This document shows, piece after piece, positions 51,049 to 58,862 of a stretch of DNA of 64,000 nucleotides (position 1 is the first letter of the stretch; each line of letters begins with the position of its first letter). This DNA comes from JAABVY01 sp964627935 (GTDB lineage Bacteria; Zixibacteria; MSB-5A5; JAABVY01), in assembly GCA_964627935.1 (NCBI GenBank), contig CAZVLB010000005.1, forward strand, positions 1 through 64,000, in the 5' to 3' direction. Both the position numbers and the translations under genes were made by a program. The notes below the pieces were generated by a model that saw only the letters and a program-made list of their open reading frames with translations, was not told where the DNA came from and did no database searches.

Positions 51049-51798
51049 TTAGTAGCCGTAGCCGCCCTCTTCTTCGGCCATCTGTTCAGTCGGCTCAATC
51101 AGCTCGAATTTACCGCAGCCAATCGGCAGGCTAACACGCGCGGGCACATCCGGCAATGACTGCACAGATTCCGGAAGATTTGCTTCGGCCCTTACTCCAT
51201 GAATATAGAATACCCTGTTTTCAAACATGGGTTCGGCTATACCATGAACGTTGGCAAGACCTTTCCTGAGACTGTCCAGCGCCACTGTTTTTTCATAAGT
51301 CAATGTTCCGGTTGAATCGGCCATCGGATATGTTTCCACTTTGATATTCATGCTGGCCGGATTGTCATGGAACGGTACCAAGGTGATACCGGATACGGCC
51401 TGGGTTTCGATCAGATCGACCACACCATCGCCATTGGTATCATCCTCGATCGTGGCACAGGTGGCATCATCGCCATTCACAAAGCCATGATAATGCATCA
51501 GGTGCATCATGCTGCGGGGCAGATTTTCAACCCTGACCCTGATTGTCAATGAATCCTCGCCAACCAGAAGAACAGCGGTTCCGGTTGTCTGCATATCGGA
51601 CCAATCGGAATTCAGCGACGTTATCGCCGCCCTGTATTTGGTTATCTCCTCCTGGGGCATTGCCTCGGCCTGTTCCTCTTCTTCGGCAGCCGGCTCACAA
51701 GCCAGCGCCAGAACAAAGGCTAAGGCCGTCAGACTCAATAATGTGCCCCTGAAAAATTTTGAAAGCACGCCATTACGACTACTATTTTTGATTGCCAT
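51049..51798 (-). CDS. Lipoprotein of unknown function (possibly CHRD-like)
   Basis: A 249-residue lipoprotein. AAGGAGGAG precedes the ATG; the lipobox is ALAC (Cys34), followed by a Glu-rich linker. The core has TIRVRVENLPRSMMHLMHYHG and, later, KGLANVHGIAEPMF and VFYIHGVRAEANL, a pattern of His-containing strands that loosely recalls CHRD or Cu/Zn-SOD-like folds. A calcium-type loop DDTNGDGVVDLIE lies between. The assignment is weak; it may bind metal in the periplasm. Confidence 0.65.
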   Translation of the reverse strand: MAIKNSSRNGVLSKFFRGTLLSLTALAFVLALACEPAAEEEEQAEAMPQEEITKYRAAITSLNSDWSDMQTTGTAVLLVGEDSLTIRVRVENLPRSMMHLMHYHGFVNGDDATCATIEDDTNGDGVVDLIETQAVSGITLVPFHDNPASMNIKVETYPMADSTGTLTYEKTVALDSLRKGLANVHGIAEPMFENRVFYIHGVRAEANLPESVQSLPDVPARVSLPIGCGKFELIEPTEQMAEEEGGYGY

Positions 51799-51908
51799 TA
51801 TACTCCTCCTTCATCTAACCCGCACTTTTTAGTTATATGGTGTTCATTAAAGGCAACATGCTGTCAGATGGCATGTTCCGAAAAGGATTAATTAGATTTG
51901 GAGTAAGA

Positions 51909-52514
51909 TCAGTGCCAGATATCCGGACAGGAGAGAGTTTTGCCGCTTTTCAGCTTATAATCTTCTGGCAGACGGGCCTTTTCCAGATGTTCGACTGTTA
52001 TCGGCACAGCCTCATAACCGGCCACAAAGGGATATTTCTGCACATCATGACCATAGGCCGGGATATGGAAGATCACATCACGGTAACTTGTGCTGGCCAG
52101 TTGATTGGCAACCTGTGTATATCGCGGATTGGAGGAGAATAAAAAGGCCGTATCGAATTTATCCAGGGCGGCATATTCGAATATGAACGATCCGATGTTG
52201 AGATCACTGCGTTTGCGACGATCCAGGGTTTTGAGCGCCAGCACATCCCTGACCTGTCCGCCGATTTCGCCGAAAATCAGGTCGATGCCCATATCCTTGT
52301 AAATCGAGGCTATCAATCTCTGATGATCAACGCTTTCATCATCGCCCACGAATAACGATGTGAAATAGAGAATCTCCCGCATCTCGTATTTTTCGGGCAG
52401 AAACTGCCCGACCAGCTTTTTAATATCGAGCCATTTGTATTTGCGCAGTTCCGGAAGCTCGTCCAGTACAGCAAACAGCTCGACACCATCGATAAAAAAT
52501 ACCGCTCGTTCCAT
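51909..52514 (-). CDS. NYN/PIN-like protein with altered active site
   Basis: A 201-residue protein resembling NYN (LabA-like) domain ribonucleases: an FFIDGVEL start with the first Asp, RSDLNIGSFIFEYAALDKFD, and the FDTAFLFSSNPRYTQVANQL strand. In active NYN proteins the last motif is usually SGDSDF with two acidic residues; here it reads SSNPRY, so catalysis may be lost. It could bind RNA without cleaving it. Assignment to NYN is from motif order only. Confidence 0.6.
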   Translation of the reverse strand: MERAVFFIDGVELFAVLDELPELRKYKWLDIKKLVGQFLPEKYEMREILYFTSLFVGDDESVDHQRLIASIYKDMGIDLIFGEIGGQVRDVLALKTLDRRKRSDLNIGSFIFEYAALDKFDTAFLFSSNPRYTQVANQLASTSYRDVIFHIPAYGHDVQKYPFVAGYEAVPITVEHLEKARLPEDYKLKSGKTLSCPDIWH

Positions 52515-52537
52515 ATATTCAGATCAGCTTCATGGAT

Positions 52538-52756
52538 TTATTCCGGCTGGGTCGGATCCTTGTAATGGGATTTCTGCATCTCCTGCATCGACTCCATGAA
52601 TTCCTCGCCGGTGATGATGCCTTTTTTGATCAGCAAACGTACCAGCGCCTGCGATGCCAGGTTGGTTGACAGGGCCAGCTCCTGATATGACACTTCCTTG
52701 GTCTGACCGTCGGGAAGCTGGATCGTCATAGCGACATCTTTCTTCTTCTCAAACAT
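52538..52756 (-). CDS. Small hypothetical protein coupled to larE
   Basis: A 72-residue protein. The ATG at 52756 has AGGAG 10 bases upstream; a GTG at 52765 would leave too short a spacing. It reads MFEKKKDVAMTIQLPDGQ... and ends in a helical ALVRLLIKKGIITGEEFMES, the 'ligand/initiation loop' style of small regulatory or adaptor proteins. The start overlaps the end of larE by 8 bp, so it is translationally coupled. Function unknown. Confidence 0.6.
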   Translation of the reverse strand: MFEKKKDVAMTIQLPDGQTKEVSYQELALSTNLASQALVRLLIKKGIITGEEFMESMQEMQKSHYKDPTQPE

Positions 52757-53588
52757 CTTTATCACTCTCCTTTAAAGCCTCGTTCATGCTTCCGGAACGG
52801 AACCCGGCCAGGTCGAGAGTGACCCAGACAAATCCCAGCTCGCGAAATCGTTCGGTAATCTTATCTATATAAACATTCTCGTATATTTTCGCTATATCTT
52901 CACGGGGAAGTTCTATACGCGCCAGTTTGTCGTGATGACGAACACGCATCTGGGGAAATCCCAGCGAGCGCATAAATTCCTCAGCCTGTTCAACCTGCCG
53001 AAGCTTCTCCTTCGTTACCGGCGAGCCATAAGGAATCCGTGATGACAGGCAGGCCATCTGCGGCTTGTTCCAGATCGAGAGCCCGAAATAACGGGCCAGG
53101 TCACGAAGCTCCTGCTTGTGCAGGCCGGCCTCGTAGAGCGGCGAGCGGATGCTGAATTTATCGGCGGCCATCCGTCCGGGACGAAAATCACCGACATCAT
53201 CGGCATTGAAACCATCCAGCACAGCATCGCAATCATCGAACACGGCCATTTCAGTCAGGCGCTTGTATAATTCCGCCTTGCAGTAAAAACAGCGGTTGAC
53301 CGGGTTCTCCGAATAGTTGGGATCATCGATCTCGCATGTTTCCACGATCCTGTGCCGGCCTTCAAGACCCAGGCCCGCGGCGAATTCGCGCGCATGTTCC
53401 AGTTCGCTGAGCGGATAGCTGGGCGAATCGGCAGTAATGGCGGTAACATGATCATTGCCCAATCTATCCACTGCGGCATAAAGCAAAAAGGCGGAGTCGA
53501 GCCCGCCCGAATACGCCACAATTACATCATTAAATGTGCCGATTATGCCTTTAAGCTTCTCGTATTTTTGCAGAAGATCCCTGTTCAT
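52749..53588 (-). CDS. larE: LarE-type sacrificial sulfur transferase
   Basis: A 279-residue PP-loop protein. In lactate racemase maturation LarE donates sulfur to the nickel-pincer cofactor precursor, sacrificing a cysteine. The ATP motif is SGGLDS (27-32); Cys180 in PQMACLSSRIPYG sits where the sulfur-donating cysteine of LarE lies, and CFYC (Cys100/Cys103) is also conserved. No larA, larB or larC is nearby, so the target cofactor may differ or be encoded elsewhere. It overlaps the next gene by 4 bp. Confidence 0.85.
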   Translation of the reverse strand: MNRDLLQKYEKLKGIIGTFNDVIVAYSGGLDSAFLLYAAVDRLGNDHVTAITADSPSYPLSELEHAREFAAGLGLEGRHRIVETCEIDDPNYSENPVNRCFYCKAELYKRLTEMAVFDDCDAVLDGFNADDVGDFRPGRMAADKFSIRSPLYEAGLHKQELRDLARYFGLSIWNKPQMACLSSRIPYGSPVTKEKLRQVEQAEEFMRSLGFPQMRVRHHDKLARIELPREDIAKIYENVYIDKITERFRELGFVWVTLDLAGFRSGSMNEALKESDKDV

Positions 53589-55393
53589 TCCAGCCTGACA
53601 ATTTCTCCTTCATCCAGGAAATATACGGGCACGAAAATATTTTCTCTTTGCGGCCCGAAACGAATCATGCCGGCGGCACCCTCATATTTCTCGGTTTCCC
53701 GCAAACAGCGCCAGATTTCATCGGAGGTATACAGCCCCTTCCTGACACAATCGAGTATCATATTGGCGGCATCGTAGGTTATCGCCGCCACTCGTTCCGG
53801 GGGCTCATCATATTTTTTCTGATATTGATAGTTGAATTTAAGCCAGAGTGTGTCCTCGGGCAGAATCATTGACTTCGACACAAATAATGTCGGGTTATCG
53901 GCCGCCTCACGCATCTCTATGATTTCATCTTCCCCGTAAGCATCCGAACCCAGCAAAAGCGTTTTGATCTTATAGAAGCGCAACTGCGGCAAAAGCAACT
54001 TCAGCTCCGATGAATAGGAGGGCATAAACAGCGCCGGTACATTGAGCGGCACCTCCTCGACCTCGAGCGTATCACCGAATTCATTTATAAATATCTCAGC
54101 CACAAATGTATCCGGCAGAAGCTCCTCTTTCAGGTCGAGCATAAAACGCCTGAAATCACGTGTGCCGCGCGGATAGAATTTCTGATAAAACACGGTGGCG
54201 CCGTTGTTTATCATTGTATGCACAAAACCATCGGTAATCTGCTTGCCATAGCTGTCCAATGGCGCCAGAACCGCCACAGAATCGAGCCCGAATTCAAATG
54301 TCACAAATTCCGCAATCGCCTCACCCATACGCTCCGGCGTGGGGGAGAGCTGGAAGAGCATATCGGTGATTGAGGTCAAACCCTTTTCCGATGCTGTCGG
54401 ACAGATAACCGGGATATCGGCAATATCCGCAAATGCCGCCAGTCCGACGGCCTCATTGGAAGCCAGTGGCCCGATTACGGCTGAAACCGGTTGTTGCGAT
54501 AATTTCTTGGCGTCCAATGCTGTGGCTATGGAATTGCCGAATGTATCGAATACGCGCCGTTCAATCTCGAGCGTATTGGCAACCTGAAACTGCTCAAGTG
54601 CCAGATCCAGGGCATTCGACATCATCCGTCCAAAGCGCGCCCATTCACCCGAAAGCGGTGCAAACAAAGCCACAACCGCCCGTTGCGAGGCAAACTGCTC
54701 GATCTTGGGGCCCAATGTGGCCGCTTTTTCATGATTGACCGCACGTGGGAAGCGTGCCGTGATCTCATTCAAGGCATCCCGGGCATCCTCAAAACGGCGT
54801 TCGGCGATAAACCGCTCCACAGCCTTGAGCCCGATATCCGCCGCAGCGGAATTATCATCGATTCGATCCACCAGATCATAGATAAAATCGGCCGCAAGAT
54901 GATAATCGGCCAGAGCCAGCAGATTTTGCAGGTATACCTGCCGACGAATGCGGTCGCGTTCAAGATTAATCGCTCTTTGAAATGCCAATGCGGAACTGTC
55001 GTATTCCTGTCGCTGGAAGAATATGCGCCCCAGAAAATAATGAGATACAGGTATGAAACCGGAACGGGGATACTTATCTATCAGGCGTTCGAACGCTATT
55101 TTACTCTCTGTATAACGCTCAGCGTAGTAGAGGGATTTGCCATGCATCAGGTGGAAAATCGTAATACGCGCGTCCCAGGGATAATCCGCTTTCAATTCGG
55201 CAAATGAATCCGCGGCCTGATTAAATTGCTCCTGGCGGTAAACATCCAGGGCATTGCGAAGCCTGAATGCGGCATTGGGATCGAATGTATAATCCAATGC
55301 CTCGGCCACGCCTGCGCCGAAGAAAACAAACAGCAGCACCAGGGCCGATATGCCCCTCAATGCCACCCTCTGAGAACTTCCCTGCTTACCCAT
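53585..55393 (-). CDS. TPR plus type I periplasmic-binding-fold protein (LpoA/LivK-like)
   Basis: A 602-residue secreted protein. Signal peptide cleavage is near VAEALD. Residues 35-215 contain TPR-like helices (DVYRQEQFNQAADSFAELK, HYFLGRIFFQRQEYDSSALA); from about 235 a periplasmic-binding type I fold follows (VVALFAPLSGEWARFG, AVIGPLASNEAVGLAAFAD, VAVLAPLDSYGKQITDG). The same architecture occurs in LpoA, the outer-membrane activator of penicillin-binding protein 1A, but there is no lipobox. Ligand sensing or peptidoglycan-synthase activation are both possible. Confidence 0.75.
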   Translation of the reverse strand: MGKQGSSQRVALRGISALVLLFVFFGAGVAEALDYTFDPNAAFRLRNALDVYRQEQFNQAADSFAELKADYPWDARITIFHLMHGKSLYYAERYTESKIAFERLIDKYPRSGFIPVSHYFLGRIFFQRQEYDSSALAFQRAINLERDRIRRQVYLQNLLALADYHLAADFIYDLVDRIDDNSAAADIGLKAVERFIAERRFEDARDALNEITARFPRAVNHEKAATLGPKIEQFASQRAVVALFAPLSGEWARFGRMMSNALDLALEQFQVANTLEIERRVFDTFGNSIATALDAKKLSQQPVSAVIGPLASNEAVGLAAFADIADIPVICPTASEKGLTSITDMLFQLSPTPERMGEAIAEFVTFEFGLDSVAVLAPLDSYGKQITDGFVHTMINNGATVFYQKFYPRGTRDFRRFMLDLKEELLPDTFVAEIFINEFGDTLEVEEVPLNVPALFMPSYSSELKLLLPQLRFYKIKTLLLGSDAYGEDEIIEMREAADNPTLFVSKSMILPEDTLWLKFNYQYQKKYDEPPERVAAITYDAANMILDCVRKGLYTSDEIWRCLRETEKYEGAAGMIRFGPQRENIFVPVYFLDEGEIVRLE

Positions 55394-55401
55394 AATTCGA
55401 T

Positions 55402-55908
55402 TTACAGCGAGTAACGACCGAAATCCTCTGGATTAATCTTCTTCAAACGTTCTTTTAAGGCTTCCGCATCGGGATAATCCTCGGGTGCACCCTCGCCTTT
55501 CTTGATATGGAAAAGCGATTCATTGGCATAAATCGGCGCATCACATTTGAGTGCAATGGCGATTGAATCCGAGGGACGGGCATCGATTTGAAGCTGCTTG
55601 CCGTTATTCTCGATGTAGATCACAGCATAGAAGGTCTGTTCCTTCAGTTCCGTTATCGCGATCTTCTCGATACTACCGTCGAACCCGGTGATGATCAGCT
55701 TGATCAGGTCATGGGTCATGGGACGGCGCTGGGTCATATCGGAAAGCGACATGGCAATTGCCATAGCCTCGAAATGCCCGATCCAGATTGGCAGAACCCG
55801 ATCGTCATCATCGATTTTGTCGGTATCCGGCTTGAGGACTATTACCGGAGAATTGGTGGTAACATCCAGAGCCAGACCATCGATTTTAACCTTAATTAAT
55901 TCACCCAT
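55402..55908 (-). CDS. Bifunctional nuclease family protein
   Basis: A 168-residue protein of the bifunctional nuclease (DUF151) family: VLPIWIGHFEAMAIA, RRPMTHDLIKLIITGFDG, then FYAVIYIENNGKQLQIDARPSDSIAIAL, the hallmark segment. Family members have been reported to act on DNA and RNA, though many are uncharacterised. Its ATG shares one base with the rplI stop (TAATG), so it is coupled to the ribosomal protein genes. Confidence 0.88.
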   Translation of the reverse strand: MGELIKVKIDGLALDVTTNSPVIVLKPDTDKIDDDDRVLPIWIGHFEAMAIAMSLSDMTQRRPMTHDLIKLIITGFDGSIEKIAITELKEQTFYAVIYIENNGKQLQIDARPSDSIAIALKCDAPIYANESLFHIKKGEGAPEDYPDAEALKERLKKINPEDFGRYSL

Positions 55909-56357
55909 TATGAACTCTTTTTAACTACCCACAGTTTAAGACTGGCCGTAACATCGCCGGCCACCTTAATAGGTACGGTGAAAACGCCCAGTGATTTGAT
56001 GGGATCTTCAATTTGTATATTGCGGCGATCGACCGTGATACCCTCTTTATCGAGCAGTTCCGCAATCATACCGGCGGTTACCGAACCGAAAACCCGGTCC
56101 TCCTCGCCGACATTGACCTCGGCCATGATGGAGGCTTTTTCGATTCTGTTTTTGATCCGCTCTGCTTCTTTAAGGTTCTTGCGGTCGCGAAGTTCCTTCT
56201 GTTTCTTGATTTCATCGATGGCTTTCAGGTTGCCGCGCGTGGCGGGTACAGCCATATTCCGGGCGATCAGGAAATTACGGCCATAACCGTCCTTAACCTC
56301 GACAACCTCGCCGCATTCGCCCAGATTCTCGATATCCTCACGCAAAATGACTTTCAT
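55908..56357 (-). CDS. rplI: Ribosomal protein bL9
   Basis: A 149-residue bL9, the usual length. It begins MKVILREDIENLGECGEVVEV and has the NFLIARNMAVPAT segment, a connecting helix, and the C-terminal domain (GSVTAGMIAELLDKEGITVD). GAGG precedes the ATG. It is part of the conserved rpsF-rpsR-rplI cluster, here separated from rpsR by a DUF2232 gene. Confidence 0.97.
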   Translation of the reverse strand: MKVILREDIENLGECGEVVEVKDGYGRNFLIARNMAVPATRGNLKAIDEIKKQKELRDRKNLKEAERIKNRIEKASIMAEVNVGEEDRVFGSVTAGMIAELLDKEGITVDRRNIQIEDPIKSLGVFTVPIKVAGDVTASLKLWVVKKSS

Positions 56358-56411
56358 AGTAACCTCACAAAATAGTATAAGAAGTTCTTTTTTTCAAACC
56401 AAGTACAAAAC

Positions 56412-57344
56412 TCAGCCTATCTGTGCCGCACGCAGGCGGCGGAAATCGAAATGGCTGTCCAGAAGGCCGGCCGCTGCCATAATCAGCGCTCCGTAAAAAT
56501 GTAACAGCACCAGGCAGACATAGACAATGATTTTGGGCAGCACTCCCACCTTCTTTTTTTGCAGGAACGATTCCATCAATGATAAACCTGCAAATGAAAA
56601 AAGTACCATTATATACAGGGCCGCATTCTCTCCTATATCCTCGACCAAACCATTGGCCAGGATCACAGCCAGCAGGGCAACACCGAATGCAATCAGCATG
56701 CGCTCATTGATTTTCCAGGCGGTGAATTTGGGAAATCTGCGAATATATCGTCCTTCCTTCTCGATAAAATACGAAGCCAGCATATATCCCAGGGCGGCTA
56801 TCAGAGTAAAACTGATCATCAGAAGCGCCGGTCCGAATCTGAACAGGAGCTTGATGAATGCCAGCGACGAGTCCTCGATTTCCCTGTATTCCTCCTCGCT
56901 TACCTCAAAGCGCTCAAGCAGGCCGAAATCCTCGTTCGTATCGCGAAAGGACTGCCTTAATGATTCCTCCTGCCTCTGAAACAACTCCTCTGTCGGTCCC
57001 AAGCCGATCAGAAAAATCAGGCTGATAATCAAGGCCGGCGAAACCGCATAAAGCACGGTCACATCCGGCGCCTTCCCGGCCCTGACACAGACAGCAATAA
57101 TTATCGCCGGCAATACCGCCAGAAAAAACACCTCCAGAAGCAGCAACTGTCCGGCCAGCATATAGGCGAAAATCATCGCTATAGCCGCGGCCGCAATACC
57201 AAAATTGACCTGCTTGCCGGTGAAGAGATAAACCAGGGAGGCCACAGCCATGACAGCCAGGGGAATATTGAACACCTGCATGATGCTGAATATGCCGAAG
57301 CCGATTACGATTGCAACGGCAGCTATGGTTATGTGCCTGTTCAC
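56412..57344 (-). CDS. DUF2232 membrane protein
   Basis: A 310-residue polytopic protein (about eight TM segments) with a GTG start. It lies between rpsR and rplI, as DUF2232 (YybS-like) genes often do. It has a soluble charged loop around residues 115-155 (TEELFQRQEESLRQSFRDTN...) and the terminal VYVCLVLLHFYGALIMAAAGLLD. Function is unknown; the position is conserved across many phyla. Confidence 0.8.
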   Translation of the reverse strand: MNRHITIAAVAIVIGFGIFSIMQVFNIPLAVMAVASLVYLFTGKQVNFGIAAAAIAMIFAYMLAGQLLLLEVFFLAVLPAIIIAVCVRAGKAPDVTVLYAVSPALIISLIFLIGLGPTEELFQRQEESLRQSFRDTNEDFGLLERFEVSEEEYREIEDSSLAFIKLLFRFGPALLMISFTLIAALGYMLASYFIEKEGRYIRRFPKFTAWKINERMLIAFGVALLAVILANGLVEDIGENAALYIMVLFSFAGLSLMESFLQKKKVGVLPKIIVYVCLVLLHFYGALIMAAAGLLDSHFDFRRLRAAQIG

Positions 57345-57365
57345 ACCCCCGTCCCGGGCCGTCCT

Positions 57366-57605
57366 TTATTTAAAGGTCTCTTCCACAAAGGGAATGATGG
57401 CCATGATACGGGCGCGCTTGATCGCACGGCAGATGCGCCTCTGGGTTTTAGCCGATACGCCGGTTACGCGACGCGGGATGATTTTGCCGCGCTCGGTCGT
57501 AAACTTGCGCAACAGGCGTTCATCCTTATAGTCGATTTTATCTAGCTTGATATCTGCAAAGCGCCCTGATTTACGGGCCCTTTTATCAAACATTGACCTT
57601 GACAT
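57366..57605 (-). CDS. rpsR: Ribosomal protein bS18
   Basis: A 79-residue bS18: IDYKDERLLRKFTTERGKII, PRRVTGVSAKTQRRICRAIKRAR and IIPFVEE. Length is normal. The start could be residue 1 or Met5, which has its own AAGG. No ssb gene lies between rpsF and rpsR, unlike many bacteria. Confidence 0.97.
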   Translation of the reverse strand: MSRSMFDKRARKSGRFADIKLDKIDYKDERLLRKFTTERGKIIPRRVTGVSAKTQRRICRAIKRARIMAIIPFVEETFK

Positions 57606-57626
57606 TTTCTTATCCCGTCTGATGAC

Positions 57627-58121
57627 TTATTCCTTTTCCTCTTCCTGCTCTGATTCAGCAGTGGTTTCGGTTTCAGTAGATTCTGGAGCCTCCTGCGGTT
57701 CCTCCTCTACCGGTCTCTCCTCTTCCACCGGCTCAGGCGCCGGCTGCGGACGTGCCTCTTCTCTAGGCTGAGCTGGTTCACCTGTAGCCACACCGCGCGC
57801 CTGCGGACGAGGCTTTTCCTCTTTTTCCTCAGGACGGAAATCGGGCACGATGGTCATGAAGCGCATGCAGTTCTCATTGATGCGCAGCATTGTCTCGATC
57901 TGGCGTGGAACCTCGGGCGGAGCTTCGTAATACACGAACGCATAATGGCCCTGGTTTTTCTTCTTGATCTCGTAAGCCAGACGGCGCAGGCCCCAGCGAT
58001 CTACTTTGTCTACTTTTCCGGAATTGTTTTCGATCAGGTCGGTGACTTTTCTGACTTCTTCGTCAAACCCGGCCTCATCAAGCTGTGGATTAAAGATAAG
58101 TCCTGTTTCGTAGAACTTCAC
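57627..58121 (-). CDS. rpsF: Ribosomal protein bS6 with long acidic tail
   Basis: A 164-residue bS6. GTG start with GGGAGG upstream. Residues 1-95 are the normal domain (MKFYETGLIFNPQLDEAGFD, GLRRLAYEIKKKNQGHYAFV, LRINENCMRFMTIV). About 65 further residues form a Pro/Glu-rich low-complexity tail (PAPEPVEEERPVEEEPQ...ESEQEEEKE). E. coli bS6 receives post-translational glutamates at its C-terminus; here acidic residues are encoded directly. The tail is unusually long. Confidence 0.96.
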   Translation of the reverse strand: MKFYETGLIFNPQLDEAGFDEEVRKVTDLIENNSGKVDKVDRWGLRRLAYEIKKKNQGHYAFVYYEAPPEVPRQIETMLRINENCMRFMTIVPDFRPEEKEEKPRPQARGVATGEPAQPREEARPQPAPEPVEEERPVEEEPQEAPESTETETTAESEQEEEKE

Positions 58122-58185
58122 TCAATCCTCCCTTCGGTCTACCGGCCCTTCCCCATAGTGGAGAAGAACAGGGCGGTTAAAGTTA

Positions 58186-58752
58186 CTAATTATATTTGTT
58201 CTGGGCGGCCGCGATACCATCCCTGTGGATTGTCTCAACAGCATCCGCCGCCAATTTTACCATTTCCTCAACGATCCTGAGTTCTTCATCGTCAAAACGA
58301 TTAAGAACATAAACTTCCGAGGGCATAGTGCCCGGCGGAAGGTCGATACCCAGGCGAACCCTCGCGAAAGCATCGGTACCGAGCGTTTCGATAATATCCC
58401 CCAGGCCGTTATGCCCGCCTGCCGAACCGGAATCGCGAATCCGCAATCTTCCCAGCGGCAGGTTGATATCATCACAAACAACTATGATTTGCTCCGGTTC
58501 GATCTTAAAGTAATCGGCAAATGACCGTACCGCCTGACCGGAGCGGTTCATATAGGTCAACGGTTTGATGACCCACAGGTCCTGCCCGTTTATATCCACA
58601 CGGGCCTCATCCCATTTGCCACGGCCGGATTTGAATCCGGAACCTTTACGATCCACCAGGTAATCGGCGGCCATAAAGCCGAGATTATGACGGGTCCGGG
58701 AATATTTTGACCCCGGATTGCCGAGTCCGACCAAAAGCTTAAAGTGCGCCAT
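58186..58752 (-). CDS. pth: Peptidyl-tRNA hydrolase
   Basis: A 188-residue Pth that frees tRNA from peptidyl-tRNA dropped off ribosomes. The ATG at 58752 begins MAHFKLLVGLGNPGSKYSRT; the longer frame adds residues not found in the family. The catalytic His is in TRHNLGF; PLTYMNRSGQAV, VVCDDINLPLG and SAGGHNGLGDI are family motifs. It sits just upstream of rpsF, a common arrangement. Confidence 0.96.
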   Translation of the reverse strand: MAHFKLLVGLGNPGSKYSRTRHNLGFMAADYLVDRKGSGFKSGRGKWDEARVDINGQDLWVIKPLTYMNRSGQAVRSFADYFKIEPEQIIVVCDDINLPLGRLRIRDSGSAGGHNGLGDIIETLGTDAFARVRLGIDLPPGTMPSEVYVLNRFDDEELRIVEEMVKLAADAVETIHRDGIAAAQNKYN

Positions 58753-58813
58753 CAAAGCCAGTAAATTTAATCCAAATTCCCCGTCTGTCAAGCCCCAAAG
58801 CGGGTTAGATCAA

Positions 58814-58842
58814 TAAAAAAGCCCCGAAAAAGGTTCCGGGGC
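58814..58842 (-). terminator. Terminator of the M1 peptidase gene
   Basis: GCCCCG and CGGGGC with a 10-base loop; the minus-strand copy ends in TTTTTT. It separates the peptidase from pth. Confidence 0.85.
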
Positions 58843-58862
58843 CATGATTTGGTTAATTTTTT

